Below, piece by piece: positions 43,670 to 52,839 of a DNA stretch of 60,754 nt; position 1 is the first letter of the stretch, and every line of letters starts with the position of its first letter. Location: the NCBI RefSeq assembly GCF_024125445.1, contig NZ_JAMXWM010000028.1, positions 1-60,754 on the forward strand, given 5' to 3'. The stretch comes from Sporolactobacillus shoreicorticis (GTDB lineage: Bacteria; Bacillota; Bacilli; Bacillales; Sporolactobacillaceae). The notes below the pieces were generated by a model. The model did no database searches. It saw nothing but the letters and a program-made list of their open reading frames with translations, and was not told the origin of the DNA. A program made the position numbers and the translations under genes.

Positions 43670-44146
43670 TTAGATTTCCGATAGTTTTTTCAAATGCTTC
43701 TCAGAAATCGCTTGAACCTTTTTAATTCGGTTCGTATATTTCTCAATGCCGCTCAGTACGTCGGTGTGCATCCAGACGTTGACGATCTCCAATGCAATTC
43801 CTGATCCAATGATTTTGCCCCCAATGCATAGCACATTGCTGTCGGTATGCTGCCGGGCGAGCTTTGCACAGAACGGATCCTGGCAGACGGCGGCATTCAA
43901 ACCATAGATTCGGTTTGCAATCAGCGCGCTCCCATAACCGACGCCGTCGACAAAGATTCCGCGCTCTGCTTCACCTTTTGCGACTGCGAGGGATGCGGGA
44001 TAGACATAGTCGGACAAGTCGCAGGATTCCTTGCTGTCTGTTCCGAAATCAATTACTTCATGTCCTTCGTTTTCAAGCCAAGCTTTGATTTCGCCTTTTA
44101 ATTCATAGCCGGCGTGGTCACTTGCCATTGCGATTTTCACATTCAT
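43670..44146 (-). CDS. RpiB/LacAB-family protein lacking the catalytic cysteine
   Basis: 158 residues. The fold signature is clear: ASDHAG at the N-terminus, ANRIYGLNAAVCQDPFCAKLARQHTDSNVLCIGGK, and a C-terminal helix. RpiB isomerises ribose-5-phosphate using Cys (in CGTG) and His. Here the CGTG site reads V-D67-G-V-G, so the Cys and the Thr are both replaced, while Asp10, His11 and His100 remain. It may act on a different sugar phosphate with altered chemistry. Strong ribosome site before the ATG. Monocistronic. Confidence 0.82.
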   Translation of the reverse strand: MNVKIAMASDHAGYELKGEIKAWLENEGHEVIDFGTDSKESCDLSDYVYPASLAVAKGEAERGIFVDGVGYGSALIANRIYGLNAAVCQDPFCAKLARQHTDSNVLCIGGKIIGSGIALEIVNVWMHTDVLSGIEKYTNRIKKVQAISEKHLKKLSEI

Positions 44147-44242
44147 ACCTCCAAAGGATTAACGATCTTATTTATTCATCCAATCTTTATTATAGTATAA
44201 GTTTCCATGAAGTTAAGAAAAAGAGTTGCTTATTATGAAATG

Positions 44243-45112
44243 TTAATCCAGCAGGACCCCATTATCATACACATAGGGATGATCCGGTTCTTTGACCTGA
44301 GTGATCTGTGTCTTTGTGAGTACGGGTATCCTGCTGCCTGCCTGATTAACAGTATCAATCGTGCCGCGGACACGAATCCACTCATCCTTCTTTAGATTGG
44401 CAACCGCTCCTTTTGTACGCAGGCCATAAACTGAGGCGTCGGCGATGCAGCACGAAATATCGAAGCGTGCTGTAACGATCTCGTGAGCAGGCAGCTGCTT
44501 GTCATGGTAAACAAATCCCGTCAGGGTCAGCTGCCTTCCTTTAAACGCGTTCGGATTCTGCTCAAGAATATTTAATATATAGGTGTAATGCGCATCATCG
44601 ACCGTGATCATTTTCTGACTGAGCAGTTTCTTTTTTAACGCGTTAAATTGCTTTTGGCTGATCGGATTTCGTAATGCACCGGCGGGCTTGACCGCAGTTC
44701 CTGAATGACTCGTTTTGCTGCGGACAGAAGATGCCTGCTTCAAGGCTCGATTAGCGGCCACGTCGCTCCCCAAAGTATGATTTGGGAAAATGAATCCGGT
44801 GAGAATAGGAAAAAAGAAAAGACAAAAGAAAATAAATGAATGAAGGCCCTTCTTTGGAAGCGGATGTGCGTGCTCATGCTCATGCCCGCATCCGCATTCC
44901 TTACCATGATGATGCTGATCAGGAGGCAGGATCAAATGAATGAGGCTGAGCAGGGCTAGTACAATAATGGCTGCCGTGGTGTAGCCCTCAAGTTTTGGTG
45001 ATAAATAGTATTTAAGATCACCATAGAGTGCGAGCCGAAAAAGAAATAGTGCCATTCCTCCAAGCGCAATGCCCCTTAAATAATGATGGAATGCAAGTCG
45101 CTGTTCATTCAT
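44243..45112 (-). CDS. TIGR03943/DUF1980-family protein, putative permease partner
   Basis: 289 residues. Three or four membrane helices at the N-terminus (GIALGGMALFLFRLALYG; AAIIVLALLSLIHLIL; FIFFCLFFFPILTGFIF). A cytoplasmic or extracytoplasmic loop has DQHHHGKECGCGHEHEHAH, an obvious metal-binding patch. A C-terminal beta domain has GRQLTLTGFVYHDKQ, DISCCIADASVYGL and VRGTIDTV. The family pairs with UPF0718 permeases, as here 11 bp upstream. Proximity to Zur-controlled genes suggests a zinc-linked transport role, not proven. Confidence 0.85.
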   Translation of the reverse strand: MNEQRLAFHHYLRGIALGGMALFLFRLALYGDLKYYLSPKLEGYTTAAIIVLALLSLIHLILPPDQHHHGKECGCGHEHEHAHPLPKKGLHSFIFFCLFFFPILTGFIFPNHTLGSDVAANRALKQASSVRSKTSHSGTAVKPAGALRNPISQKQFNALKKKLLSQKMITVDDAHYTYILNILEQNPNAFKGRQLTLTGFVYHDKQLPAHEIVTARFDISCCIADASVYGLRTKGAVANLKKDEWIRVRGTIDTVNQAGSRIPVLTKTQITQVKEPDHPYVYDNGVLLD

Positions 45113-45123
45113 TATCAGTCACC

Positions 45124-46173
45124 TCACACGAGAAAATCCATAATTCTGCATAAAATATAGACGGTTGCAACTGAGAGAAGCATAAAGACAATGACAAATC
45201 GGAACTTAAAGGCACCGAGCAGCATCATGGTGTTTTTAATATCCAGCATCGCACCGAAGACAAGAAAAGCGGTGATCGCACCAGGTGAGAACATGCCGGA
45301 AAACGAAGAGGCGAGGAACGCGTCGGAAGTCGAACAAACTGATAACAGATAGGCCATGCCCATCATCGATGCCGGCCCGATTGCCGGATTTGCACCAACT
45401 GAAGAAAGTAAGTGCTGATTGAAGAAGGTCTGGAACGAGCTGGCAATTAATGCTCCGAAAATAAAAAATTTAGCCGTATCGAAAAATTCGCCGCTGATGT
45501 GCAGTAAGAGCTCATGCAGTTTATTAGGCCCTTCATCTTCATGATGGTGATGACGATCCTGCGCGTGTTCATAAAAGGATTGCCAACTGATGACACCGTT
45601 TTCGCGTGCGGGCGTGTTTCCTTTTAAAATGGATTGCTTTCGAAACAGCAAATAAACGGCGCCTCCAATGAACAGCGCTGCGAGAAATCCGATGATCATA
45701 CGGGCATAAAGAATAACGGGATTATTTTGAAAAGCGTAGAAAGTGGACAAGAAAACAATTGGATTGATAATTGGAATGGATGCGACCATAACAACACCGA
45801 TGTGTTGCGGCAGTCCTTTTTTTATTAAACTGCGTATTACAGGAATAATCGCACATTCGCAGACTGGAAAAACGACACCGGCCAGTGCCGCCGGGATCAT
45901 GGCGTACAGATGCCGGCCGGAAAATATACGGTGAATGAAATCTTCATTAACGAACGCCTGGATGAGAACGGAAATCACGACTCCGATTAAAATAAAGGGC
46001 AGTGATTCAATGACCATACTTAGAAAGATTGTGTTAAAGCTATAGAACTGCGACGGTATTTGTTTCGGCGCGATCCCATTTGTTTTCTCCGAAAAGAAAA
46101 CAAGAAGAAAAAGAAAGATGAAAAAGATAATGGTCATGGGATGACTGATGCGTTTTTGAGCGGATGTGTTCAT
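45124..46173 (-). CDS. UPF0718/YraQ-family permease
   Basis: 349 residues, eight or more membrane helices. Family features: SLPFILIGVVISVLIQAFVNEDF, GVVFPVCECAIIPVIRSLIKKGLPQHIGVVMVASIPIINPIVFLSTFYAF (with the conserved Cys in CEC), and SVCSTSDAFLASSF. A central loop has EHAQDRHHHHEDEG, metal-binding like its partner. ATG 46173 is chosen (AAGGAG upstream). Divergent from the zinc-free S14 gene across a region holding a Zur-like box. The transported substance is unknown; a divalent metal complex is the favoured guess. Confidence 0.85.
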   Translation of the reverse strand: MNTSAQKRISHPMTIIFFIFLFLLVFFSEKTNGIAPKQIPSQFYSFNTIFLSMVIESLPFILIGVVISVLIQAFVNEDFIHRIFSGRHLYAMIPAALAGVVFPVCECAIIPVIRSLIKKGLPQHIGVVMVASIPIINPIVFLSTFYAFQNNPVILYARMIIGFLAALFIGGAVYLLFRKQSILKGNTPARENGVISWQSFYEHAQDRHHHHEDEGPNKLHELLLHISGEFFDTAKFFIFGALIASSFQTFFNQHLLSSVGANPAIGPASMMGMAYLLSVCSTSDAFLASSFSGMFSPGAITAFLVFGAMLDIKNTMMLLGAFKFRFVIVFMLLSVATVYILCRIMDFLV

Positions 46174-46340
46174 TGCAAGCTTGTCTCCTTTTTTGCGGCA
46201 TCTAATTTGCAGGATCTGATTTCGATTAAATTGAGGTTCCGTTACTAACCCTATGAACAAAGCAGAGATTTAGAACCATTCACCTGCTCCCCCTCTCGCT
46301 TGCAATTGTGTCAGTTAAGTGCTTTAATAAGAATCATAAA

Positions 46341-46355
46341 ACGTAATAATTACGA
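46341..46355. promoter_or_regulatory. Zur box upstream of rpsN2
   Basis: ACGTAATAATTACGA matches the Bacillus Zur consensus TCGTAATNATTACGA in 14 of 15 positions; perfect CGTAAT-A-ATTACG palindrome. Placed 25 bp before the S14 gene. Confidence 0.85.
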
Positions 46356-46379
46356 TTTAAAAGAGAAGGGAATACGATT

Positions 46380-46649
46380 ATGGCTAAAAAATCAAAAGTA
46401 GTTAAGGAATTGAAACGTCAAGCAATGGTTGCCAAATATGCTGAATTGAGGCGTGAATTGAAAGAGAAAAAAGATTATGCCGCATTGGCAAAACTTCCTC
46501 GTGACTCATCACCGACACGTTTGCACAATCGCTGTCCGTTGAGCGGACGTCCGCACGGTTACATGCGCAAATTCAACATGTCACGTATTGCTTTTCGGGA
46601 ATATGCACATAAAGGTCAGGTTCCTGGTGTGAGAAAAGCAAGCTGGTGA
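46380..46649 (+). CDS. rpsN2: Zinc-independent 30S ribosomal protein S14 paralogue
   Basis: 89 residues. This is the long S14 form without the CxxC pairs that bind zinc in the standard Bacillales S14 ([28 protein letters not shown]...[27 protein letters not shown]). Such paralogues replace the zinc-binding S14 under zinc starvation, freeing metal. A Zur box precedes it, and it overlaps the ribosome site of the COG0523 gene. Confidence 0.95.
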   Translation: MAKKSKVVKELKRQAMVAKYAELRRELKEKKDYAALAKLPRDSSPTRLHNRCPLSGRPHGYMRKFNMSRIAFREYAHKGQVPGVRKASW

Positions 46650-46663
46650 GGAGTGGAACGAAC

Positions 46664-47842
46664 ATGGGCTCATCGTTCCGAAAAATACCTGTTACTGTAC
46701 TGAGCGGCTATCTTGGGGCAGGAAAAACAACCGTACTGAATCATATTTTGGCAAACAGAGACGGGCTTAGAGTCGCTGTTATTGTCAATGATATTGGCGA
46801 AATTAACATTGATGCAGCACTTATCGATGCATCGGACAATTATGCACCCGCTGTCGAAAAAGTGGTTCCGCTTACCAACGGCTGTATCTGTTGCAGCCTG
46901 AGTGGCGATTTAATCGAACAGATTAAAGCATTAGTCCGGGAAGACAGGTTTGACTATATTTTAATCGAGGCTACCGGAATCGGCGAACCGATTCCGGTAG
47001 CTCAAACCTTGTCTTCGGATCATGCTGACGGACCTAATCTCTCAAGCTTATGCCGGCTCGATACAATGGTGACGGTCGTCGATGCATATCGCGTTGCCGA
47101 CTGTTTCCAGGCCGGTCAAGGACTGATAAGCCATGATGATCATGCTCATCGTGAAAACAAAGACATTTCCGACTTACTTGTGGAACAGATTGAATTTTGC
47201 GACGTATTGATCTTAAATAAGTGTGATCTGGTGGATGATGCCACATTGAATCAAATCGAGCGCATTTTAAAAACACTCCAGCCGGATGCTTGTATCATTC
47301 GTTCTGTTTATGGGAAAGTCGATCCGTTACAGATCATGAATACACATCGATTCAACTATGATCGGGCGTTCGAATCGGCTGGATGGTTTCAGGCATTAAC
47401 TCATGGTGATCACGAGCACCATCATTCCGAGGCAGAAGAGTACGGAATCTCAACGTTTGTTTATCAGCGGCGCAGACCTTTCCACACTGGACGATTAAAA
47501 CGTCTGCTTAACAATCTGCCGCAGGAATGCATTCGTTCCAAAGGCATTGTGTGGTGTGCTTCGCGAAATCAAACGGCTGTGCTGTTTTCTCAGGCAGGGA
47601 ACTGCGTATCGCTTAAACCGATTACGTATTGGGTGGCGGCACTTCCCGAGGAAGAACAGGAACGAATACTGGAGAGGCATCCTGAATCCATTAATGAATG
47701 GGACTCCGAATATGGCGACAGACAGACCAAGATTGTTTTTATCGGCATAAATCTAAACGCAGAGACAATGACCGCTGATCTTGATCATTGCCTCCTAAAT
47801 CCATCCGAGTGGACACAGAGTTGGGATGCGTTCGAAGATTAA
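46664..47842 (+). CDS. COG0523 (CobW/ZigA-like) GTPase, zinc chaperone
   Basis: 392 residues. Walker [16 protein letters not shown], metal-binding CxCC in [16 protein letters not shown], GTPase NKCD ([11 protein letters not shown]), and a His-rich linker [15 protein letters not shown] before the CobW C-terminal domain ([14 protein letters not shown]). COG0523 proteins in zinc regulons deliver zinc to essential enzymes. ATG 46664 has GAGGAG upstream. Transcribed with the S14 paralogue from the Zur-controlled promoter. Confidence 0.92.
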   Translation: MGSSFRKIPVTVLSGYLGAGKTTVLNHILANRDGLRVAVIVNDIGEINIDAALIDASDNYAPAVEKVVPLTNGCICCSLSGDLIEQIKALVREDRFDYILIEATGIGEPIPVAQTLSSDHADGPNLSSLCRLDTMVTVVDAYRVADCFQAGQGLISHDDHAHRENKDISDLLVEQIEFCDVLILNKCDLVDDATLNQIERILKTLQPDACIIRSVYGKVDPLQIMNTHRFNYDRAFESAGWFQALTHGDHEHHHSEAEEYGISTFVYQRRRPFHTGRLKRLLNNLPQECIRSKGIVWCASRNQTAVLFSQAGNCVSLKPITYWVAALPEEEQERILERHPESINEWDSEYGDRQTKIVFIGINLNAETMTADLDHCLLNPSEWTQSWDAFED

Positions 47843-47853
47843 TCGAAATAAAC

Positions 47854-47882
47854 TTGACAGATTAAAACGTAATCATTACTAT
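47854..47882 (+). promoter_or_regulatory. znuA promoter with Zur box
   Basis: TTGACA - 17 bp - TACTAT (47854-47882). The Zur-like box ACGTAATCATTACTA (47867-47881) overlaps the -10. A second, weaker half-site pair ACGTAATTGTTTCGT follows at 47901. Confidence 0.85.
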
Positions 47883-47953
47883 TTATATTTGTGGAATAAA
47901 ACGTAATTGTTTCGTTTTATTGAATTACATAGTATAGAAGGGGATTGAAAAAG

Positions 47954-48859
47954 ATGAACCATTTAAAAAAAATACAGTTTTTATTCCTAAGTTTCATTCT
48001 ATTAGTTGGCATTCTGGCAGGCTGTGGCAATCGTTCGTCCTCGGGAGAACGTTCATCTTCAGATAAGATCAGCATTGTTGCGGCTGAAGATTTCTATGGG
48101 GAAGTTGCTGAAGCGGTTGGCGGCAAACATGTTGCTGTGACTTCAATTATTAATAAACCAAGCATGGATCCGCATGACTATGAACCGACAACGGGAACGG
48201 CTAAAGCGGTCAGCCAAGCAAAGCTTGTTGTTTATAATGGTATCGGCTACGATGGCTGGATGAGCAAGCTGGTGAAAAAGTCGGATGATCAAACCGCTAT
48301 TCGTGTCGCTGAGGACGTCATGGGCAAAAAAGACGGTGACAATGAACATCTCTGGTATCAGCCGGAAACGATGCCGAAGCTCGCTGACTATCTTGCAGAC
48401 AAACTCGCAAAAATTGATTCGAAACATGCTGATGAATACAAGAAAAACGCAAAAGACTATATTTCAAGCATTGACCCGGTTAAAGAAAAAATCGAGGAAC
48501 TCGGTAAAAATGCCAATCAAGGACTTGTCGATGTATCTGAACCCGTTTTTGATTACACACTGGACGCACTGGGTTATAAGGTAGCAAATAATCATTTTGA
48601 AATCGCGGTTGAACAGGAAACAGATCCGTCACCTAAAGATATAGCTGCGATGCAGAAGGACATTAAAGAAAAACGTATTGCCTTCTTCGTCAGCAATATT
48701 CAGGAAATCAGCCCGACTGTGAAGAAAATGATGAAACTTGCTGATGAAAACAAGGTACCTGTTGTTAAAGTAACAGAGACTTTGCCTGCAGGAAAAGACT
48801 ATAAAACATGGATGATGGATCAACTGAAGCAGGTTGAAGACGCGCAAAATACCAAATAA
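47954..48859 (+). CDS. znuA: Zinc ABC transporter substrate-binding lipoprotein
   Basis: 301 residues. Signal peptide with lipobox LAGCG, then a cluster A-I metal-binding protein: IVAAEDFYGEVAEAVGG, SMDPHDYEPT (His ligand), ENEHLWYQPET-like DNEHLWYQP (second His), NNHFEIAVEQETDPSPKDI (third ligand region), and C-terminal VPVVKVTETLPAGKDY. Captures Zn2+ outside the cell for ZnuBC. I prefer ATG 47954 (AAGGGG 10 bases upstream) to TTG 47945. The 280-bp gap to znuC contains a second Zur-controlled promoter. Confidence 0.92.
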   Translation: MNHLKKIQFLFLSFILLVGILAGCGNRSSSGERSSSDKISIVAAEDFYGEVAEAVGGKHVAVTSIINKPSMDPHDYEPTTGTAKAVSQAKLVVYNGIGYDGWMSKLVKKSDDQTAIRVAEDVMGKKDGDNEHLWYQPETMPKLADYLADKLAKIDSKHADEYKKNAKDYISSIDPVKEKIEELGKNANQGLVDVSEPVFDYTLDALGYKVANNHFEIAVEQETDPSPKDIAAMQKDIKEKRIAFFVSNIQEISPTVKKMMKLADENKVPVVKVTETLPAGKDYKTWMMDQLKQVEDAQNTK

Positions 48860-49034
48860 TTGGATGAACCTTTCGGAGAGCACTTGCGTCAATGTCTCTT
48901 CGATTTTTTTACACAAAACGGTCAGGCAGGCTTTGAAAATCAATTTCGCGGAAAAGGAAAGCGATCTTTTTTGACCGGTGTCCTGGAGCTGTATCTGCGG
49001 CAAGTCGTGATGCATGAAAACGGCAGTCAATTGC
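48860..49034 (+). other. Gap between znuA and znuC with a short open frame
   Basis: A frame of about 70 codons runs from TTG 48860 directly after znuA to 49075 and looks protein-like (GEHLRQCLFDFFTQNGQ) but has no ribosome site or recognisable family, and it runs across the second znu promoter. Perhaps a relic. Confidence 0.3.
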
Positions 49035-49063
49035 TTGACAAATCAAATCGAAATGATTACTAT
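49035..49063 (+). promoter_or_regulatory. znuC promoter with Zur box
   Basis: TTGACA - 17 bp - TACTAT (49035-49063), with the box TCGAAATGATTACTA (49048-49062) overlapping the -10, the same layout as the znuA promoter. Confidence 0.82.
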
Positions 49064-49139
49064 TTATCAATGTGACAATTCTCTTAATCTAAAAAAGTAC
49101 CGAATCAATACCTATAGTTATTTAGGGGAGGTTTTTCAA

Positions 49140-49910
49140 ATGCTTCGCCGCGTTCAGATTAATAATCTTCATGTCAGCTTTAACGGAGAAGAAATCTTGA
49201 AGGAACTTTCATTCGATGTCTCTCCGGCTCAAATGTACGCCATAATCGGACCAAACGGAGCGGGAAAATCAACCCTGTTAAAATCGATTCTTGGTTTGAT
49301 TCATCCGCAAGACGGAGAAATCGTGTTAAGCAGTGATCAGAAAAAAACGGTGATCGGTTATGTTCCGCAATCACGCGTGATCGATGATGAGATGCCGATT
49401 AGTGCAAGAGATTTCATTTCACTCGGACAAACGGCCTCACCTTTTCCGTGGCTGTCAAGACGTGAAAAAAAAACATTGAAAGAAATAATGCTTTTTACAG
49501 ATAGTGACCGTCTGGCAAGAAAACCGGTGGGTAAATTGTCCGGCGGAGAACGGCAGCGGGTTTTTCTGGCTCAGGCACTTGTACGCCATCCTGATCTGCT
49601 CCTTCTTGATGAATCAACGGCGAACCTTGATCCTGATGCCCAGAGGCGCATGATGGAGCTTGTGAAGAAGTCAGTTAATGAATGGGGCGTAACTGTTCTT
49701 TTCATTTGTCATGATCTGCAGATGGTCAGAACCTATGCGGATCATATTCTGCTCATGTCACGGAACTTTTTTAAAACAGGAGATGTACCGAGTATTCTTG
49801 ACGATCAAAACTTGTTAAAAAGTGTTTTTCAATCGTCATTCGTTGAAGGCGAAAGGCGTCATGAGAGTCCCGCCTCTTCAGGTCTGTCGCTTTCAGCTTC
49901 CTCTAAGTAA
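49140..49910 (+). CDS. znuC: Zinc ABC transporter ATPase
   Basis: 256 residues. Walker A GPNGAGKSTLLKSIL, Q-loop GYVPQSRVID, signature KLSGGERQRVFLAQAL, Walker B LLLLDESTANLD (Ser for the usual Pro), and H-loop FICHD. It belongs to the metal (Mn/Zn) ABC family. ATG 49140 has GGGGAGG upstream. Powers zinc import with ZnuB and ZnuA; has its own Zur-controlled promoter. Confidence 0.93.
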   Translation: MLRRVQINNLHVSFNGEEILKELSFDVSPAQMYAIIGPNGAGKSTLLKSILGLIHPQDGEIVLSSDQKKTVIGYVPQSRVIDDEMPISARDFISLGQTASPFPWLSRREKKTLKEIMLFTDSDRLARKPVGKLSGGERQRVFLAQALVRHPDLLLLDESTANLDPDAQRRMMELVKKSVNEWGVTVLFICHDLQMVRTYADHILLMSRNFFKTGDVPSILDDQNLLKSVFQSSFVEGERRHESPASSGLSLSASSK

Positions 49911-49976
49911 AGCCGGATTAGACTGACGAGATCGGAAAAACTGTTCTTGATGGAACGGTTAAATGGAGGGAAAAGG

Positions 49977-50786
49977 ATGTTTCAGTACGACTTTATGCAG
50001 CACGCGTTTGTCGCGGGGACATTAATTGCAGTCATGTGCGGCGTGATTGGTGTTTTCATTATTGCACGTTCGCTTTCATTTGTTGCGCATACCATTTCAC
50101 ACATTGGCTTTGCCGGAGCAGCATTTGCCGCCTATGCGGGTATCGATCCGCTCATCGGTCTGCTCGCCTTTACGCTTGCCGGGTCAATCGGCGTCGGACA
50201 AATGGGAGTACGGATGTTTCGCCGCGATGCATCGATCAGTGTCATTCTCAGTTTAGCGCTTGGCTTAGGTATTTTATTTTTGTCAATTGGGAATATTCAG
50301 GGAAATTATTCCCGCACCCTGCTGTTCGGCAGTGTCGTGGGCATTGACTTACAAGATATTTGGCAGATTATTGCCATAACGTTGTTTGTCCTTATAGCTC
50401 TCAGCGCAGGCTATCGCTGGCTCAAATTCGATTCGTTTGATCAGGTCGGCGCCCAGGCCGCAGGCTTACCGATTCGCTGGATTTCAATTGGCTTTCTCCT
50501 GCTTATGGCCGTTGCGACGAGTGTGACGATTCAAATCGTCGGTGCACTGCTTGTTTTTTCTTTAATGACCGTGCCCGCTGCTGCTGCAAGGCTTTATACT
50601 CAATCCATTTTCGGAATGATCCTTTTGTCTTCATTGATTGCCGTACTGAGCGTTTGGTTCGGTCTGGCTGCCGGCTATTATACTAATGCACCGGTCAGCT
50701 TCTTTATCGTCGCGTTTGATGCGGTCAGTTATTTTCTTGGAATGATCTATCATCGGCTCATGGAGCGACGGCAAATCGCGGCATGA
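49977..50786 (+). CDS. znuB: Zinc ABC transporter permease
   Basis: 269 residues, about eight membrane helices of the ABC-3 metal permease family: MQHAFVAGTLIAVMCGVIGVFIIARSLSFVAHTISHIGFAGAAFA, GSVVGIDLQDI, and VTIQIVGALLVFSLMTVPAAAARLY. ATG 49977 has GGAGGG upstream, 66 bp after znuC. Forms the zinc channel of ZnuABC. Confidence 0.93.
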   Translation: MFQYDFMQHAFVAGTLIAVMCGVIGVFIIARSLSFVAHTISHIGFAGAAFAAYAGIDPLIGLLAFTLAGSIGVGQMGVRMFRRDASISVILSLALGLGILFLSIGNIQGNYSRTLLFGSVVGIDLQDIWQIIAITLFVLIALSAGYRWLKFDSFDQVGAQAAGLPIRWISIGFLLLMAVATSVTIQIVGALLVFSLMTVPAAAARLYTQSIFGMILLSSLIAVLSVWFGLAAGYYTNAPVSFFIVAFDAVSYFLGMIYHRLMERRQIAA

Positions 50787-50791
50787 CCGAT

Positions 50792-50836
50792 AAAAAGGCC
50801 TGATCAGGGCAAGATTCCTGATCAGGCCTTTTTTAT
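50792..50836. terminator. Bidirectional terminator between znuB and cvfB
   Basis: Perfect stem AAAAGGCCTGATCAGG / CCTGATCAGGCCTTTT; T-run on both strands. Confidence 0.9.
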
Positions 50837-51699
50837 TTATCCTGCTTTAAGTAGCTCCATCCGTCCTTCTGATACAGTTTTCCTTCTTTCATCAGCTGAC
50901 CCAGCGCCTTCTTGAAGTCGCCTTTACTGATGCCAAATCGCTCTCTGATGTCTTCAGGAAGACTTTTATCCCAATAAGGCATGGCGCCGTCTCGGCTGTT
51001 CATGTAGGTAATGATTTTCTCTGAATTTCCTTCAATCATTTCGTAGCTCCGCGGTTTCATGGAAAGGTTCAGGCTGCCGTTTTCCTTCACATCGATGATG
51101 CGGCACTCAAGTGCTTGTCCTAGTCTAATGGTTCCATTGATTTCTGCGTCATGAATAAATCCGATATAGCCTTCATCGGTCAGCACATGAGCTCCGTCTG
51201 GAACAAGGCGGTAGATGGTGGCATGAACATTTTTATTCCGCAGTTTATCAGGTGCGGGAACCGAAAGTTTCCGCACTTCCGTTTCGTCCGCTAATCTTGC
51301 GAAAAGGCGCTGTTTTTTGTCCAGCTTCAGGCTACAGTATACACGATCGCCCGGCTGCGGCCAGTTTTCCCAATTATACGGCATGTCGTCTTTGGAAAGT
51401 AAAAGATCCTTATTAATGCCGATGTTGAGAAAGACGCCGTACTTTTTATGCAGGGATACGGCAGTTGCCCAATCAAAAGCGTCAAAACGAACCGTAGGAA
51501 TTGATGTCGTTGCTGCAATTCGTCCTTGATGATCCTGATAAAGAAATACAGTGATCCTTTCATGCTCGCTTAATTTGCCGGTCACATCATTCTCATGGAG
51601 AAGAACCTCTTGTTCTCCGCCATCGCTGAGAAAATAACCGAAAGGAGCTTTATGCGAAACCTCCAGGGTTGTTATCATACCGGCTGTCAACTCTGCCAA
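50833..51699 (-). CDS. cvfB: CvfB/YitL-type S1-domain RNA-binding protein
   Basis: 288 residues. Three S1-like barrels and a C-terminal winged helix. Phrases include GYFLSDGGEQEVLLHENDVTG, VFLNIGINKDLLLSKDDMP, GFIHDAEINGTIRLGQALECRIIDVKENGSLNLSMKP, and DIRERFGISKGDFKKALGQLMKEGKLYQKDGWSYL. Homologues bind RNA and affect virulence gene expression in staphylococci; the role here is unknown. TTG start with AAGGA upstream. Confidence 0.9.
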   Translation of the reverse strand: MAELTAGMITTLEVSHKAPFGYFLSDGGEQEVLLHENDVTGKLSEHERITVFLYQDHQGRIAATTSIPTVRFDAFDWATAVSLHKKYGVFLNIGINKDLLLSKDDMPYNWENWPQPGDRVYCSLKLDKKQRLFARLADETEVRKLSVPAPDKLRNKNVHATIYRLVPDGAHVLTDEGYIGFIHDAEINGTIRLGQALECRIIDVKENGSLNLSMKPRSYEMIEGNSEKIITYMNSRDGAMPYWDKSLPEDIRERFGISKGDFKKALGQLMKEGKLYQKDGWSYLKQDK

Positions 51700-51719
51700 A
51701 TTTGTTCCTTCTTTCTAAC

Positions 51720-52040
51720 CTTGATCTGATTAAACCGTTTATCTTCATTATAGCATGGTCATATCTCTTCCTATTCAGAATCGTTTTCAAATAAAATTCT
51801 TATAGAATGCCAAGTGTTGATCCTTGGCTAATCTGAAGTAAAAAAAGCAGAAAATGCATACTTCGTAAAAGCTGTATGATTTCCGTCACACTTTTTGCAT
51901 TAAATTAAGAAAATCTCTTGTATAATGAAAGAAGAAAAGTATTGTATTCTTGGCAAAGCAATTTTGCCCCTTTGTGAATGTTTTTTGCTTCTAAGATAAT
52001 TATTGATTATAGATGATTGATAGTAAAAAAAGGGCGTGAT
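51720..52040 (+). other. Regulatory gap before fnr
   Basis: No gene. A TATAAT near 51919 is the best -10. I found no convincing FNR-type box. Confidence 0.35.
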
Positions 52041-52766
52041 ATGATGGAAGAGCTTGCTTGTTTAAATCAGAATGGTTTGAACAATACATGCATGTTTTCG
52101 AAGCAAAGCATGCAATCGCTGAAATCAGTGATGAACGTGGCGACCTTTAAAAAGGGCACGAACGTCTTCTGGGAGGGAGACCCTGCCGACAAGCTCTATT
52201 ATGTGCTTGGAGGACGCGTTAAATTATTTAAATCTGCGTACGACGGAAAGGATTTAGTGCTTCACTACTTTATGGAAGACGATTTGTTCGGAGAAATCAA
52301 CTGCCTCGGCAGCGTCGAAAATTCGTTCACAGCGACAGCGGTTACTGAATGCAAAATCGGAATCATTTCTGAGAAAGATCTGGAGCCGCTGCTGCTCTCG
52401 AATGCAGGACTGTCGTTTGAATTTATGAAGTGGATCGGCATGCTGGGTCAATTTACCCAAATTAAAATGCGCGACCTGATCTTCTATGGGAAGAACGGCG
52501 CACTGGCTTCTACCTTGCTGAGAATGATTCACGGGTACAGCCGTACCGAGGAAGACGGTATTCATTATACGATCAGTTTGACGAACACGGATTTGGCTCA
52601 GCTCATTGGTTCGACACGTGAGACGGTGAACCGGATGCTTCAAGCGTGGAAAAATGATGGGGCTATTGATTATTATCATGGATCGATTGTCATTAAAAAT
52701 TTGAATTATATTAAGGCGATCTGCCATTGTGAAGATCGATGCCCGCTGAATATTTGCCGCTTGTGA
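52041..52766 (+). CDS. fnr: Fnr/Crp-family oxygen-responsive regulator
   Basis: About 241 residues. Cyclic-nucleotide-like beta barrel (FWEGDPADKLYYVLGGRVKLFKSAYDGKDLVLHYFMEDDLFGEI), long dimer helix, and a Crp-type helix-turn-helix LAQLIGSTRETVNRMLQAWK. The C-terminus ends in ICHCEDRCPLNICRL. A cluster of cysteines at the C-terminus is the mark of Bacillus-type Fnr, which binds [4Fe-4S] there rather than at the N-terminus. The recognition helix R-E-T-x-x-R suits TGTGA/TTGAT-type half-sites. Two in-frame ATGs (52041, 52044) are possible. A candidate target lies at 8375. Confidence 0.88.
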   Translation: MMEELACLNQNGLNNTCMFSKQSMQSLKSVMNVATFKKGTNVFWEGDPADKLYYVLGGRVKLFKSAYDGKDLVLHYFMEDDLFGEINCLGSVENSFTATAVTECKIGIISEKDLEPLLLSNAGLSFEFMKWIGMLGQFTQIKMRDLIFYGKNGALASTLLRMIHGYSRTEEDGIHYTISLTNTDLAQLIGSTRETVNRMLQAWKNDGAIDYYHGSIVIKNLNYIKAICHCEDRCPLNICRL

Positions 52767-52772
52767 GGTGGC

Positions 52773-52819
52773 GAACATCCATTGAACGACCTCTTCATGA
52801 AGCAGCTCAATGGATGTTC
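52773..52819. other. Perfect 13-bp inverted repeat after fnr
   Basis: GAACATCCATTGA / TCAATGGATGTTC with a 21-base loop. No T-run on the plus strand, so terminator function is uncertain. Confidence 0.55.
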
Positions 52820-52839
52820 AAAATGAATAGGTGAATGGA

